From Dastarcus helophoroides (Eukaryota; Arthropoda; Insecta; Coleoptera; Bothrideridae), in the NCBI GenBank assembly GCA_028583605.1, contig CM053337.1:18578694-18642693 (forward strand): a DNA stretch of 64,000 nt, written 5' to 3'. Within the stretch, counting starts at the first letter, position 1, and the number at the start of each line of letters is the position of its first letter. Of this stretch, positions 36,055 through 47,414 are shown piece by piece. A program made the translations under genes and the position numbers. The notes below the pieces were generated by a model. The model saw nothing but the letters and a program-made list of their open reading frames with translations. It searched no databases and was not told the origin of the DNA.

Positions 36055-38560
36055 TTCTTACAAATTCGGATATTTTTTGAAAATTGGACATTTTCCCGAA
36101 ATTTTAAATGTTTCCCAATGTTTTAAAATTTTGCCAAAATGCCCGATCTTTCCAAAATTTCGATTTTTCCAAAATTTCGATTTTTCAAAATTTTGATTTT
36201 TCCAAAATTTTGATTTTTCCAAAATTTTGATTTTTCCAAAATTTCGATTTTTCCAAAATTTCGATTTTTCAAAATTTTGATTTTTCCAAAATTTCGATTT
36301 TTCCAAAATTTCGATTTTTCAAAAATTTTGATTTTTCCAAAATTTTGATTTTTCCAAAATTTCGATTTTTCCAAAATTTCGATTTTTCAAAATTTCGATT
36401 TTTCCAAAATTTCGATTTTTCCAAAATTTCGATTTTTCCAAAATTTCGATTTTTCAAAAATTTTCCTAGTTTGTAGAAAGCTGAAACGACTTTTTTTGAA
36501 ATTCAGACTAAAGTCTCCCAAAATTTTTAATCAACCAAAATTTAACATTTTTTCCAAAATTTCGATTTTTCAAAAATTTTCCTAGTTTGTAGAAAGCTGA
36601 AACGACTTTTTTTGAAATTCAGACTAAAGTCTCCCAAAATTTTTAATCAACCAAAATTTAACATTTTTTCCAAAATTTCGATTTTTCAAAATTTTGATTT
36701 TTCCAAAATTTTGATTTTTCCAAAATTTTGATTTTTCCAAAATTTCGATTTTTCCAAAATTTCGATTTTTCCAAAATTTTGATTTTTCCAAAATTTTGAT
36801 TTTTCCAAAATTTTGATTTTTCCAAAATTTTGATTTTTCCAAAATTTTGATTTTTCCAAAATTTCGATTTTTCCAAAATTTCGATTTTTCCAAAATTTCG
36901 ATTTTTCAAAATTTTGATTTTTCCAAAATTTTGATTTTTCCAAAATTTTGATTTTTCCAAAATTTTGATTTTTCCAAAATTTCGATTTTTCCAAAATTTT
37001 GATTTTTCCAAAATTTCGATTTTTCAAAAATTTTCCTAGTTTGTAGAAAGCTGAAACGACTTTTTTTGAAATTCAGACTAAAGTCTCCCAAAATTTTTAA
37101 TCAACCAAAATTTAACATTTTTTCCAAAATTTCGATTTTTCAAAAATTTTCCTAGTTTGTAGAAAGCTGAAACGACTTTTTTTGAAATTCAGACTAAAGT
37201 CTCCCAAAATTTTTAATCAACCAAAATTTAACATTTTTTCCAAAATTTTGATTTTTCCAAAATTTCGATTTTTCCAAAATTTCGATTTTTCCAAAATTTC
37301 GATTTTTCAAAATTTCGATTTTTCAAAAATTTTCCTAGTTTGTAGAAAGCTGAAACGACTTTTTTTGAAATTCAGACTAAAGTCTCCCAAAATTTTTAAT
37401 CAACCAAAATTTAACATTTTTTCCAAAATTTCGATTTTTCAAAATTTTGATTTTTCCAAAATTTTGATTTTTCCAAAATTTCGATTTTTCCAAAATTTCG
37501 ATTTTTCAAAATTTTGATTTTTCCAAAATTTCGATTTTTCCAAAATTTCGATTTTTCCAAAATTTCGATTTTTCAAAATTTCGATTTTTCCAAAATTTCG
37601 ATTTTTTCCAAAATTTCGATTTTTCAAAATTTTGACTTTTTTTGGCAAATTCCATTTTGTTGATTTAAACTTGTTCTGAAAATTTCAAAATATCAACTTT
37701 AAGAAAAATACAAATTTATTGGTGTCGTAATCGGTTTTGAAAATTTTGACTTCAAAAAAACTTCCTTTTTCGAAAATGAGAACCATTAAATAAACTTTTC
37801 AAAATTTCGACTTTTTCTCGAAATTCTGAATGAATAGTTGTACACATTCCTTAAATTGTCTTTTTAAAAATATTTGATTTTTCCCGAAATTTCGATTTTT
37901 TTACTTAGGTTCTGAAAGGGCACGAACGGTATGGAGTTTTGCCAAATTTCATTCAATTATCTGTACACGTTTCGCAACTGAAATCTAAAACGACTGTTTG
38001 TTGAAATTTCAACCTAAGTCTCCCAAAATTTGGAATCAACCAAACGTTAACGTTTTTTCCAAAATTAAACATTTGTTCTAAAATTTCGATTTTTCCAAAA
38101 TTTCGATTTTTCCAAAATTTCGATTTTTCCAAAATTTTGATTTTTCCAAAATTTTGATTTTTCCAAAATTTCGATTTTTTAAAAATTTCGATTTTTCCAA
38201 AATTTTGATTTTTCCAAAATTTTGATTTTTCCAAAATTTTATTTTTTCAAAAATTTTTCTAGTTTGTAGAAAGCTGAAACGACTTTTCTTGAAATTTGGA
38301 CCTAAGTCTCCCAAAATTTTCAGTCAACCAAAATTTAACATTTTTTCCAAAATTTCACATTTTTTCCAAAGGTTCGAGTTTTTTTTCAAAATTTTCCTAC
38401 TTTGTAGAAACTTAAAACGACTTTTCTTGAAATTTAGACTATAGTCTCCCAATCGAATCAACCAAAATATAACACCATTTCCAAAATTTCGATTTTTTCC
38501 AAAATTTAATTTCTTCAAAAATTTCTTTAGTTTGTAGGAAGTTAAAACGTTAAAGTTTGA
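36055..38560 (+). repeat. 17-bp minisatellite with ~105-bp spacers
   Basis: Unit TTTTTCCAAAATTTCGA (17 bp; a 15-bp variant lacks CC or a T). Units differ mainly at one site, TTTCGA versus TTTTGA. A spacer of about 105 bp, containing TTTCCTAGTTTGTAGAAAGC, TGAAACGACTTTTTTTGAA and CAACCAAAATTTAACATTTT, occurs near 36463, 36570, 37030, 37150, 37335, 38255 and 38390, with a worn copy near 38520. Between 37640 and 38040 the array is decayed. Numerous open frames of 60-117 codons are repeat artefacts. Confidence 0.9.
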
Positions 38561-38740
38561 AATTTAGACTTTAATCCCGAAGTTAAAAGTTTAAAATCAA
38601 AATTTTATTTTATTTGTAACTCATAGTTTAGAAAAAATACTTTAAATATGAAAATAGATATTTTTTAGCAATCCCCAGTTTTTGAAACGAATTTTTCTGA
38701 TAATTTCAAGTTTAAACTCAATTTTGCTTTTCATATTTTT
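38561..38740. other. AT-rich low-copy stretch
   Basis: No repeat unit or gene recognised; it probably includes the decayed margin of the 17-bp array. Confidence 0.3.
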
Positions 38741-38872
38741 AATGACTATCCCTGATATTAGCAATGACTGTCTCTGATACAAGCAATGACTGTCTCTGAT
38801 ATTAGCAATGACTGTCTCTGATATTAGCAATGACTGACTCTGATGTTAGCAATGGCTGTCGTTGGTATTATC
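38741..38872 (+). repeat. 22-bp tandem repeat, six copies
   Basis: AATGACTGTCTCTGATATTA plus GC, starting at 38741, 38763, 38785, 38807, 38829 and 38851. The outer units carry more substitutions than the central ones. Confidence 0.95.
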
Positions 38873-39071
38873 AAAGACTTTCCAGAGTTGTTTCATTCAC
38901 AGTTACAGACTAAACTTTAAAAAAATCCATCAAATGGAACTTGATTTAGTTTTAAGTCTCAATTTCTCATTATAATATAAATTTGTATACATCTCAAGCA
39001 AAATTTTTTATTCTTGTTCAGCCTGCAGCTGAAGGATGGACGTTATTATTAATTTTGTTTTTCTTTTACAG

Positions 39072-39114
39072 GTATGGAATTTGATATCCAGCTAGTAAGC
39101 ATAATGATGTCAAG
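39072..39114 (+). CDS. Putative 43-nt internal exon, product unknown
   Basis: A strong acceptor context, TTTTGTTTTTCTTTTACAG ending at 39071, precedes 43 nt that end in CAAG before a donor GTAATG at 39115. One frame is open across the exon: two bases complete an upstream codon, then 39074-39112 encodes MEFDIQLVSIMMS, and AG begins the next codon. The other two frames contain stops. The exon lies in a low-copy stretch (38873-39440) between repeat arrays, compatible with a small exon of a long gene. I do not recognise the protein, and no neighbouring exon was found, so this rests only on splice-site quality and one open frame. Chance occurrence in 64 kb is quite possible. Confidence 0.3.
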
Positions 39115-39439
39115 GTAATGTGGGATTTTTTAAAATTTACAATGTAATTAATAACACGTTATCATGTCTTCCTCTTAATAATTATCTCGGCGAAGAGTAT
39201 AACTGTCCAACCTAATTCATCATATTCCGTTCTAAGCTTCTAATTTCACGGTTTAACGTGAAGGCGGATATCGAGATGCTTTTTTGCACAATAGCTCCGT
39301 GTAACTAGTGCATTGGGTTATATCGTCTAAAAGGACAAATTCTTTAAGGTTGATTTCACACAATATACACTGATTTTTTTCTTGCATTTCTGCAAGAAAA
39401 ATTCGAAATGAACTAAAGAGCAAGCGAATTACATTGATA

Positions 39440-42400
39440 AGTAAAGAGTTAGAAAAAGACGTAAAGATCTCACTGGGTAGGTTTCAGTAAGACCGGCGAC
39501 GAGATTTGAACACTGCTTAAGTTCACTCGTTATTTAGTCCTCTGACTCTTCCCCCAATTGTTTACAAACATTAGAGGAAGAGACAGGTGTTAATTTCTAA
39601 GAATTTTTTAACAAAATAGAGGCGACGAGTTTAGATGATTGATTAGCTAATTTGTCTCCTGTGGTTTCTTTCATACTTGTAGAAAATTTGAGGAAGAAGC
39701 AGGAGGCGACCAATTAAAATTTAGAGAAAGGCCAAGATCTTTAGAAGGTTTAAGTAAGACTGACGACGAGATTTGATCACTGATTGAGTTCACTCGTTAT
39801 TTAGTCTCCTGATTCTTCCTCCAACTGTTTAGAAAGATTGGAGGAATGGATAGACGTTGGTTTCTTATAATTTTTGAGGAAAATAGAAGTGACGAGTTTT
39901 AGGTGAGACAAATTTAGTCTAATTAGCTAATTCGTCACCTGCGGTTCCTTCCAAAACTGCAGAAAATTTACGGAAGAAGCAGTAGGCGATCCCTAAAGAT
40001 TAGGATATCTAGATCTCTAGAAGATCTGAGTTTAAACAGGCAACGAGCTTTAAAATCCTGGATTCAGTTCATTCACTTAGTTTCCTGTTTCTTCCTCCAA
40101 TTGTGTACACTCACTAGAGGAAGGAAGAGACAGATGTTGATTTTATCCATTTTGAAATCGATCAGATGGGATGAATTCGATTGATTAGTATCGTCTTTAG
40201 TTTCCTTCACAACTGTAGAAAGTTTGAAGAAGAAATTGGATTCGACCCCTAAAGATTTAAAGACCAAGATCTCTAGAAGGTTTAAGTTAAAACAGACGAC
40301 GAGCTTTAAGCATCCTGGGTGCAATTCATTCGTTATTAAGTTTCCTGTTTCTTCCTCCAACTGTGTATGGTCATTGGAGAAAGAGACAGGTGCTGATTTC
40401 TTACATTCTGGAATTGATCAGATGGAGTGAATTCAGTTTGATTAGCTAACACTATTAGCTTCACTATAGAAAATTTGAAAAAGAAACAGGAGGCGATCCT
40501 TAAAGATTTAGTGACCAGCATCTATAGATGGTTTGAGTTAAGATAGGCGACGAGCTTTAAACATCCTGGATTCAATTCATTCTCTATCTAGTTACCTCCC
40601 TCAATTGTGTACAATCACTGGAGAAAGGAAGAGACAGGTATTGATTTCATACATTTTGGAATCGATCAGATGGGATAAATTCAGTTTGATTAGCATCTTC
40701 TGTGGTTTCCTCCACAACCGTGTAAAGTTTGAAGAAGAAACTGGAGGCGATCCCTAATGATTTAGAGACCAAGTTATCTAGAAGATTTAAGTTAAGATAG
40801 GCGACGAGCTTTGAAGATCCTGGATTCAGTTCATCCACTATTTAGTTTCCTGTTTCTTCCTCCAATTGTGTACAATCACTGGAAGAAAGAAGAGACAGGT
40901 GTTGATTTCATCCGCTTTGAAATCGATCAGATGGCAATTGTGTATAGTCATTGGAGGAAGAGACAGGTGTTGATTTCTTACATTCTGGAATTGATCAGAT
41001 GGAGTGAATTCAGTTTGATTAGCTAACACGTGGTTTCTTTCACTATAGAAAATTTGAGGAAGAGACAGGAGGGCGATCCTTAAGGATTTAGTGACCAGCA
41101 TCTGCAGAAAGTTTGAGTGAAGACAGGCGACGAGCTTTGATCATCCTGGATTCAGTTCATTCGCTATTTAGTTTCCTGTTTCTTCCCCCAATTGTGTACA
41201 ATCACTGGAGGAAGGAAGAGACAGGTGTTGATTTCATCCATTTTGGAATCGATCAGATGGGATGAATTTAGTTTGATTAACATCGTCTGTGGTTTCCTTC
41301 ACAACTGTAGAAAGTTTGAAGAAGAAACAGGAGGCGATCCCTAAAGATTTAGAGACCAAGTTATTAGAAGATTTAAGTTAAGATTAGGCGACGGGCTTTG
41401 AAGATCCTGGATTCAGTTCATCCACTATTTAGTTTCCTGTTTCTTCCTCCAATTGTGTACAATCACTGGAAGAAAGAAGAGACAGGTGTTGATTTCATCC
41501 GCTTTGAAATCGATCAGATGGCAATTGTGTAAAGTCATTGGAGGAAGAGATAGGTGTTGATTTCTTACATTTTGGAATTGATCAGATGTAGTGAATTCAG
41601 TTTGATTAGCTAACACGTGGTTTCCTTCACTATAGAAAATTTGAGGAAGAAACAGGAGGCGATCCTTAAGGATTTAGTGACCAGCATCTGCAGAAAGTTT
41701 GAGTAAAGACAGGCGACGAGCTTTGATTATCCTGGATTCAGTTCATTCGCTATTTAGTTTCCTGTTTCTTCCCCCAATTGTGTACAATCACTGGAGGAAG
41801 GAAGAGACAGGTGTTGATTTCATACATTTTGGAATCGATCAGATGGGATGAATTCAATTTTATTAGCATCTTCTGTGGTTTCCTCCACAACTGTATAAGG
41901 TTTGAAGAAGAAACTGGAGGCGATCCCTAAAGATTTAGAGACCAAGTTATCTAGAAGATTTAAGTTAAGATAGGCGACGGGCTTTGAAGATCCTGGATTC
42001 AGTTCATCCACTATTTAGTTTCCTGTTTCTTCCTCCAATTGTGTACAATCACTGGAAGAAAGAAGAGACAGGTGTTGATTTCATCCGCTTTGAAATCGAT
42101 CAGATGGCAATTGTGTATAGTCATTGAAGGAAGAGACAAGTGTTGATTTCTTACATTCTGGAATTGATCAGACGGAGTGAATTCAGTTTGATTAGCTAAC
42201 AGGTGGTTTCTTTCACTATAGAAAATTTAAGAAAGAGACAGAAGGCGATCCTTAAGGATTTAGTGACCAGCATCTGCAGAAAGTTTGAGTGAAGACGGGC
42301 GACGAGCTTTGATCATCCTGGATTCAGTTCATTCGCTATTTAGTTTCGTGTTTCTTCCTCCAGTTGTGTATGGTCATTGGAGGAAGAGACAGGTGTTGAT

Positions 42401-43400
42401 TTCTTACATTCTGGGATTGATCAGATGGAGTGAATTCAGTTTGATCAGCCAACACTGTTAGCTTCACTATAGAAAATTTGAGAAAAAAACAGAAGGCGAT
42501 CTTTAAAGATTTAGTGACCAGCATCTGTAGAAGGTTTGAGTTAAGATAGGCGACGAGCTTTGATCATTCTGGATTCAGTTCATTTGCTATTTAGTTTCCT
42601 GTTTCTTCCCCCAATTGTGTACAATCACTGGAGGAAAGAAGAGACAGGTGTTGATTTCATACATTTTGGAATCGATCAGATGGGATAAATTCAGTTTGAT
42701 TAGAATCTTCTGTGGATTTCTTCATAACTGTAGAAAGTTTGAAGAAGAAACTGGAGTCGATCCCTAAAGATCAAGAGACCAAGATCCCTAGAAGGTTCAA
42801 GGTTAAATGGGCGACGAGCTGTGAGCATCCTGGATCCAATTCATTCGCTGTTTAGTTACCTGTTTCTTTCTTCAATCGTGTACAGACATTGGAGAAAGAG
42901 ACAGGTGTTGATTTCTTCTTCTTCTTCTTCTTTGTTATCGATTAAATGAGGTGAATTCAGTATGTTTGGTTAATACCTCATCTGTGGTTTCCCCCACAAC
43001 AGTTTTAAGAAGAAACAGGAGACTATCCCTAGATTTGGACAAAGACATCCAGATCTCTGAAAGCTCTGAGTTATCTAAGTAAGACAGGTGACGAGTTTGA
43101 ACATCTCAACTCCAGTTCATTTAGATGCCTATCTTCTCCTCAAACTGTGAACAGTCATTGGAGTCACTGGGGGCAAAACCAGGCGTTGATTTCTTACATT
43201 TTAGAGAAAGATAGAGTCGACAAGTTTCAGATGGGGTGAATCTAGTTTGGTTAACTAATTCATCGCCTGTGGTTTCCCCCATGGCTGTAAAATATTTGAA
43301 AAAGAAAGAGGAGGCGATCCAAGTTTTGGTGAAAGACACGATGATCTCTAGAACCTTTGATAAAACCAGAGATTACAAGTGTCGAGCCTTACTGCTTTAG
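39440..43400 (+). repeat. Satellite family C, 586-bp dimeric array
   Basis: The landmark GGCGACGAGCTTTGA and variants recurs at about 40027, 40301, 40548, 40799, 41125, 41387, 41711, 41971, 42298, 42548 and 42810. From 40799 to 42298 spacings alternate near 325 and 261 bp, giving a 586-bp higher-order dimer (about 2.5 copies) that is far more similar than the flanking monomers. Shared pieces include CCTGTTTCTTCCTCCAATTG, TTTTGGAATCGATCAGATGG and AAAGATTTAGAGACCAAG. Edges (39440-40000, 42900-43400) are diverged. Short frames on both strands repeat with the unit and are not genes. Confidence 0.88.
42913..42932. repeat. Short (TTC)n run
   Basis: About six TTC triplets replacing the usual TTCTTACATTTTGG segment of the family C unit. 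Confidence 0.8.
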
Positions 43401-44017
43401 TTATAATCAGTGGAGGGAAACGCTAATCAAGATCAATTTTACAGTAATAACTTATTCAAGTTAAAGTTATTAACAGTACTGACATCTTCCCTAATAATAT
43501 TATACCGCATTTCGCATTCGACTTCCTAACGTTCGCTCATATGTTCAGCATTGAAGCAGCATGTAGTTAATTACATAACCCTTTGTGTATGAAAATAGAC
43601 GTGTACTGTTAGATCCTTCGAGTAAAAACGCATATGCTATCCGCTGCGCCAGTTTTTGCCGCCTAATCCTAATTGAAAACTCCCGACTAGAAAATCAGGA
43701 TTAAATAAAACGGGAACTTCTGCAATATTCTCAGCTTGGAATAGCTTCATTTATCATGCGTTCATTAATTACTGTTTGATGGCGAACCGAAGGCTTCCAT
43801 AGGTAAAGGAGAGAAACCGGAACACGTCCACTTGTCCGCTTTGTGGCAAATTTTAAAGCATTGGTTAATTGTGCAACAAAAAATTAATTTTTTTAACTAG
43901 TCACTTTTGGCGACGAACCTCGAGAGATTCGTGGTGAGATTGGGGTGGTTGTAACATCGAGGACATAGTTTTATGTTCATCACTGACGCTTCAGTAGAAC
44001 GTGTGGAGTGTAGTATC
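43401..44017. other. Low-copy stretch, no gene seen
   Basis: Non-repetitive sequence between two family C arrays. No exon, RNA gene or element recognised. Confidence 0.35.
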
Positions 44018-44097
44018 ACAATCTACTCCTCACAGTTCACTCCCCACAATCTACTCACAATCTACTCCTCACAATCTATTCCTCACAATATACTCAT
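44018..44097 (+). repeat. Short minisatellite, CACAATCTACTC type
   Basis: Five to six irregular units of CACAATCTACTCCT with lengths from 11 to 18 bp. Confidence 0.8.
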
Positions 44098-44300
44098 CAT
44101 TGTTTACCTGGACTGTGATAATAATGCGAATATATTCAAGTTTATTACGATGCAATTGAAATCTAATTTCATTAGAATCTAATGAAAACCAGATTGCAAT
44201 TGCACAGTTCACGTAGATGAGGCAAGCTTGTATCACGGGTTGCATCGCAACATCCATAGATACAAACGTCCTCGGCGTGACTTTACTTTCATCTAGTTTT

Positions 44301-44482
44301 GACAAATGACCAATTAAATGTTCTGTAATTAAACAGTTAAACGTGCTTAAAACTGAAAATATGAACAATCGCAACCATAGACTAGTTTCGGCCAAAACTA
44401 GTCTATGGTTGCGGTTGTACATATTTTCAATTTTAAGCACGTTTAACTGTTTAATTACAGAACATTTAATTGGTCGTTTGTC
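44301..44482. mobile_element. Palindromic element related to the hammerhead family at 58926
   Basis: Near-perfect inverted repeat. The left arm runs from GACAAATGACCAATTAAATG through GTTAAACGTGCTTAAAA to CCATAGACTAGTTTCGG. The right arm, its reverse complement, starts AAAACTAGTCTATGGTTGCG and ends ATTTAATTGGTCGTTTGTC. The same sequence at 58855-58941 continues into a complete hammerhead core. Here both arms stop at the GAAA side of that core, so stem II and CTGATGA are missing. Interpreted as two truncated copies joined head to head. Confidence 0.75.
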
Positions 44483-44491
44483 AATACCTGG

Positions 44492-44548
44492 ACTGTTTCA
44501 ATTATAACAAATCGTTTCGATTATAACAAACTGTTTTGATTATAAAAC
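44492..44548 (+). repeat. 19-bp tandem repeat, three copies
   Basis: CTGTTTCAATTATAACAAA and two variants (CGTTTCGATTATAACAAA, TGTTTTGATTATAAAA) at 19-bp spacing directly downstream of the palindromic element. Confidence 0.85.
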
Positions 44549-44734
44549 ACTTTGAAGCTGATAAACGCACCAATCTATCAACCTGCGCATTAGAGTTGTC
44601 TGAGATTTTTCAGAGAGACCGCTCTGCCAAACGCAAGCAGGTCGACTGTTAATACTACGACCTCTGTACGTATTGGCTCGTCGCGAGCTTCGCTATTGCG
44701 CTTTAGGTCGCATTCAATTTTCAAATTTTAAATT

Positions 44735-46640
44735 TTGAGACGATACCAGGAAGTTCTAGGGCTTGGCCAATCATATGGAAGGAATTCACTTTGATTAGCG
44801 TCATCTGGATCCAAGATTTTCCCGTTTGAGTTAAGACAAGTGACGAGCTTTGAACATCATAATTTCAGTTTATTCGCTATCTAGTTACCTGTTTCTTTCA
44901 CCACTCGCAGCCATTGGAGCAAAGAAGAGATAGGTGTTGATTTCATCCATTTTGGTTTGAAGAAGAATCTGGAGGCGGTCCCTAAAGATTTAGAGACCAA
45001 GATCTCTAGAAGGTTTCAGTTAAAACAGGCAAAGAACTTTGGCCATCATGCATTCAGTTCATTTCTCTATTTAATTTCCTGTTTCTTCCTCCAATTGTGT
45101 ACAGTCATTGGAAGGAAGAGACACATTTTGGAATCGAACAGATGAGATGAATTCACTTTGATTAGCGTCATCTGGATCCAAGATTTTCCGGTTTGAGTTA
45201 AGACAAGTGACGAGCTTTGAACATCATAATTTCAGTTTATTTCGCTATCTAGTTACCTGTTTCTTTCACCACCCGCAGCCATTGGAGCAAAGAAGAGATA
45301 GGTGTTGATTTCATCCATTTTGGTTTGAAGAAGAATCTGGAGGCGGTCCCTAAAGATTTAGAGACCAAGATCTCTAGAAGGTTTCAGTTAAAACAGGCAA
45401 AGAACTTTGGCCATCATGCATTCAGTTCATTTCTCTATTTAATTTCCTGTTTCTTCCTCCAATTGTGTACAGTCATTGGAGGAAGAGACACATTTTGGAA
45501 TCGAACAGATGAGATGAATTCACTTTGATTAGCGTCATCTGGATCCAAGATTTTCCGGTTTGAGTTAAGACAAGTGACGAGCTTTGAACATCATAATTTC
45601 AGTTTATTCGCTATCTAGTTACCTGTTTCTTTCACCACCCGCAGCCATTGGAGCAAAGAAGAGATAGGTGTTGATTTCATCCATTTTGGTTTGAAGAAGA
45701 ATCTGGAGGTGGTCCCTAAAGATTTAGAGACCAAGATCTCTAGAAGGTTTCAGTTAAAACAGGCAAAGAACTTTGGCCATCATGCATTCAGTTCATTTCT
45801 CTATTTAATTTCCTGTTTCTTCCTCCAATTGTGTACAGTCATTGAAGGAAGAGACACATTTTGGAATCGAACAGATGAGATGAATTCACTTTGATTAGCG
45901 TCATCTGGATCCAAGATTTTCCGGTTTGAGTTAAGACAAGTGACGAGCTTTGAACATCATAATTTCAGTTTATTCGCTATCTAGTTACCTGTTTCTTTCA
46001 CCACCCGCAGCCATTGGAGCAAAGAAGAGATAGGTGTTGATTTCATCCATTTTGGTTTGAAGAAGAATCTGGAGGCGGTCCCTAAAGATTTAGAGACCAA
46101 GATCTCTAGAAGGTTTCAGTTAAAACAGGCAAAGAACTTTGGCCATCATGCATTCAGTTCATTTCTCTATTTAATTTCCTGTTTCTTCCTCCAATTGTGT
46201 ACAGTCATTGAAGGAAGAGACACATTTTGGAATCGAACAGATGAGATGAATTCACTTTGATTAGCGTCATCTGGATCCAAGATTTTCCGGTTTGAGTTAA
46301 GACAAGTGACGAGCTTTGAACATCATAATTTCAGTTTATTTGCTATCTAGTTACCTGTTTCTTTCACCACCCGCAGCCATTGGAGCAAAGAAGAGATAGG
46401 TGTTGATTTCATTCATTTTGGTTTGAAGAAGAATTTGGAGGCGGTCCCTAAAGATTTAGAGACCAAGATCTCTAGAAGGTTTCAGTTAAAACAGGCAAAG
46501 AACTTTGGCCATCATGCATTCAGTTCATTTCTCTATTTAATTTCCTGTTTCTTCCTCCAATTGGGTACAGTCATTGGAGGAAGAGACACATTTTGGAATC
46601 GAACAGATGAGATGAATTCAGTTTGATTAGCGTCGTCCTA
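44735..46640 (+). repeat. Satellite family C, 366-bp array, five copies
   Basis: Unit of 366 bp (first spacing 368), nearly identical between copies; landmark TTTGAAGAAGAATCTGGAGG at about 44955, 45323, 45689, 46055 and 46421. Each unit is a dimer of two about 183-bp halves, each with a CCTGTTTCTT motif, and is clearly related to the 39440-43400 array. A 62-67-codon frame recurs in every copy, but it matches no known domain; its persistence follows from recent amplification at a period divisible by three. The first copy begins partially at 44735, and the last ends near GATTAGCGTCGTCC. Confidence 0.95.
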
Positions 46641-47402
46641 AGAACCTACACCAATGGAAACATCTAACACCAATTTGGAAGCATCCAGAATCATCTAGCA
46701 TCAAATTGTTTGGATGCAGCAGCGCAGAACTATTCAGAACGACGACCAACGAAGTTCGTATTGCCATGATGGTGTCCAACCTTCGTTAGGAGATGGAACT
46801 CAAAGAAGAAGAATCAAAAAATCTAATACAACTGCTTCAAGTCGCATCATCATTCATTCCTTGAACTAATGACAACCATCAAACTTAAATTACAACTTAA
46901 CAGTAAGTTGACAAACAAAACGACTTTTTTTTTTAAAACGTATCTGTTCCACTAAGTAAGGCAACGTTTAACGTCTTTGTGGACCACAGGAAAGTTTTTT
47001 CCAAGCTGTTATTAGCATATTTTACAAATTTGTCCGTTATTTATTTACGTTTTTTGTCATCCTCCCAGTCATTATCTCAATATGTCTTGATGTGCGTGTT
47101 CAGTGTAATTTTGTGGCGTGCGTAAGTTTGAAATGAATCACTACGAGAGATCACGAATTGGACTGGTACAAATTTTAGTATACTTTGGAAGATGTGAAAT
47201 CTCCCAGTGGTCCAATAGTCAGCGAAATGAACGAAAACAATCAATTAAAACCAAGCAATTTTGCATAAGAGTTCGCAATATAACGTAGGCGAGCACTGGG
47301 AAGAAATTTTTTAAAATGCAGCCTCTAAAGGAGTGAAAATGGTGTATTAATTTTAACAACATGTTGTGAAACAATGTACGTATGGTATACTCTCCATGAA
47401 TG
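46641..47402. other. Low-copy stretch, no gene seen
   Basis: Non-repetitive. It begins with short related phrases (ACACCAATGGAAACATCTA and ACACCAATTTGGAAGCATCC). No coding or RNA features recognised. Confidence 0.35.
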
Positions 47403-47414
47403 AAACAAATGGTT

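Noticed and set aside
36058..38314. KSKFWKNRNFGKI-type repeat proteins
   Set aside because: Translation of the 17-bp unit in three frames; a period of 17 cycles the reading frame, and no start or splice context supports expression.
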